Part shown: positions 7,290-7,860 of the stretch, piece by piece
Numbering within the stretch: position 1 is the stretch's first letter
Layout: each line of letters opens with the position of its first letter
From: JBOHWJ01 sp050736615
GTDB taxonomy: Bacteria; Desulfobacterota; Binatia; Binatales; Binataceae
Length of the DNA stretch: 7,860 nucleotides
Assembly (NCBI GenBank): GCA_050736615.1
Contig: JBOHWL010000170.1
Coordinates: 1-7,860 of the forward strand
Reading direction: 5' to 3'
The notes under the pieces: generated by a model
Seen by the model: only the letters and a program-made list of their open reading frames with translations
The model's database searches: none
Told to the model about the DNA's origin: nothing
Made by a program: the position numbers and the translations under genes

Positions 7290-7411
7290 CGCGCTTCGGC
7301 CACTATGGTTCTGAGCGGGCTAATGAGCTCGGAAAATTGTCCCGCTTTAGGGTTTTTACTGACTTTGAACGCACGTCGCAGACTCCTTTGCTCGCTTCGC
7401 CTCCGGCTCCG
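7290..7411 (-). other. Long atpD-atpC spacer
   Basis: These 122 bp separate two genes that are usually only some tens of bases apart. The spacer holds a 6-bp inverted repeat (AGCGGG 7314-7319, CCCGCT 7341-7346). A 10-bp palindrome CCGCTAGCGG (7409-7418) straddles the atpD stop. An 8-bp direct repeat (GGCTTCGC 7419-7426, GCTTCGCC-type match near 7394-7401) makes the atpD end look repeat-like. No gene is seen. Confidence 0.5.
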
Positions 7412-7860
7412 CTAGCGGGCTTCGCCGCGTGCCAGGCGGTCGGCTTTGGCACGTGCGTCGTCAATCGTGCCGACCAGGTAAAAGGCTTGTTCCGGCAAAT
7501 CGTCACATTTTCCGTCGAGAATTTCTGCAAAGCCGCGAACGGTTTCCTTGCGCGGCACGTAGGCGCCCGGAATGTTGGTGAAAGGCTCCGCGACATGCAT
7601 CGCCTGCGACAAAAAACGCTCGACGCGACGGGCTCGTGCAACCACCAGCTTGTCTTCGGCTGACAGTTCGTCCATGCCGAGAATCGCTATGATATCCTGC
7701 AGGTCCTTGTAGCGCTGCAGAATCTGCTGCACACGCCGCGCCACATCGTAATGCTCCTGGCCGACGATCTGAGCGTCGAGGATGCGCGAGCTCGAGCTCA
7801 GCGGATCGACCGCCGGGAAAATTGCTTTTTCGAAAATTTTGCGGTCCAGCGCGGTGATCG
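7412..7860 (-). CDS. atpD: F-type ATP synthase beta subunit, C-terminal part; 5' end outside window
   Basis: This is the catalytic subunit of F1. The frame is open to the right edge, giving 148 residues before the stop at 7414-7412, about the last third of a subunit of about 470. Visible family blocks are FPAVDPLSSSSRILD, IVGQEHYDVARRVQ, LQRYKDLQDIIAILGMDEL and LPEQAFYLVGTIDDA. The DELSEED segment that couples to the rotor is present as DELSAED (7652-7672). The Walker A and B nucleotide-binding motifs would lie upstream of the window. An internal GTG at 7744 could be mistaken for a start, but the conserved sequence continues upstream of it (DAQIVGQEHYD), so it is not one. It is transcribed leftward into atpC. 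Confidence 0.97.
   Translation of the reverse strand, partial: ITALDRKIFEKAIFPAVDPLSSSSRILDAQIVGQEHYDVARRVQQILQRYKDLQDIIAILGMDELSAEDKLVVARARRVERFLSQAMHVAEPFTNIPGAYVPRKETVRGFAEILDGKCDDLPEQAFYLVGTIDDARAKADRLARGEAR

Noticed and set aside
7303..7641. Minus-strand open frame of 112 codons between and within atpD
   Set aside because: It is out of frame with atpD, whose conserved protein sequence occupies the same DNA, and has no family features.

Overview
This window looks like bacterial chromosome of moderately high G+C. It comes from a Gram-negative-type cell: there are F-type ATP synthase genes, a lipobox lipoprotein and a Sec-type exported protein. The lipoprotein pairs a Pro/Thr linker with an 'NEVTT' module and NHL-like propeller repeats. 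As I recall, that style is common in soil and groundwater lineages such as Acidobacteriota, Binatota or former deltaproteobacteria. The taxon cannot be fixed from this sequence alone.

Layout. (1) Positions 1-4213, minus strand: one continuous reading frame of 1404 codons that starts at GTG and has no stop before the window edge. Reading the whole minus strand shows a secreted, Cys-rich protein with a G8 domain followed by a long right-handed beta-helix. It carries many signature motifs of the animal CEMIP/TMEM2 (cell-surface hyaluronidase) family. Short plus-strand frames across this stretch are antisense shadows. (2) Positions 4214-4447: divergent intergenic region with an 11-bp inverted repeat and a ribosome binding site on each side. 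(3) Positions 4448-6562, plus strand: a 704-residue outer-surface-type lipoprotein with lipobox, TP-rich spacer, a Cys-containing middle module and seven NHL-like repeats, three of them near-identical tandem copies. (4) Positions 6563-6866: convergent intergenic region without a gene. (5) Positions 6867-7860, minus strand: the 3' end of the ATP synthase operon, with atpC complete and atpD as a C-terminal fragment, separated by an unusually long 122-bp gap.

How the parts relate. The atp genes are housekeeping and probably unrelated to the rest. The divergent pair encodes two exported proteins, one predicted to bind or cleave a glycan and one a lipid-anchored propeller. Shared control from the 234-bp region between them is possible but is inference. 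The most interesting item is the bacterial full-length CEMIP/TMEM2-like protein.
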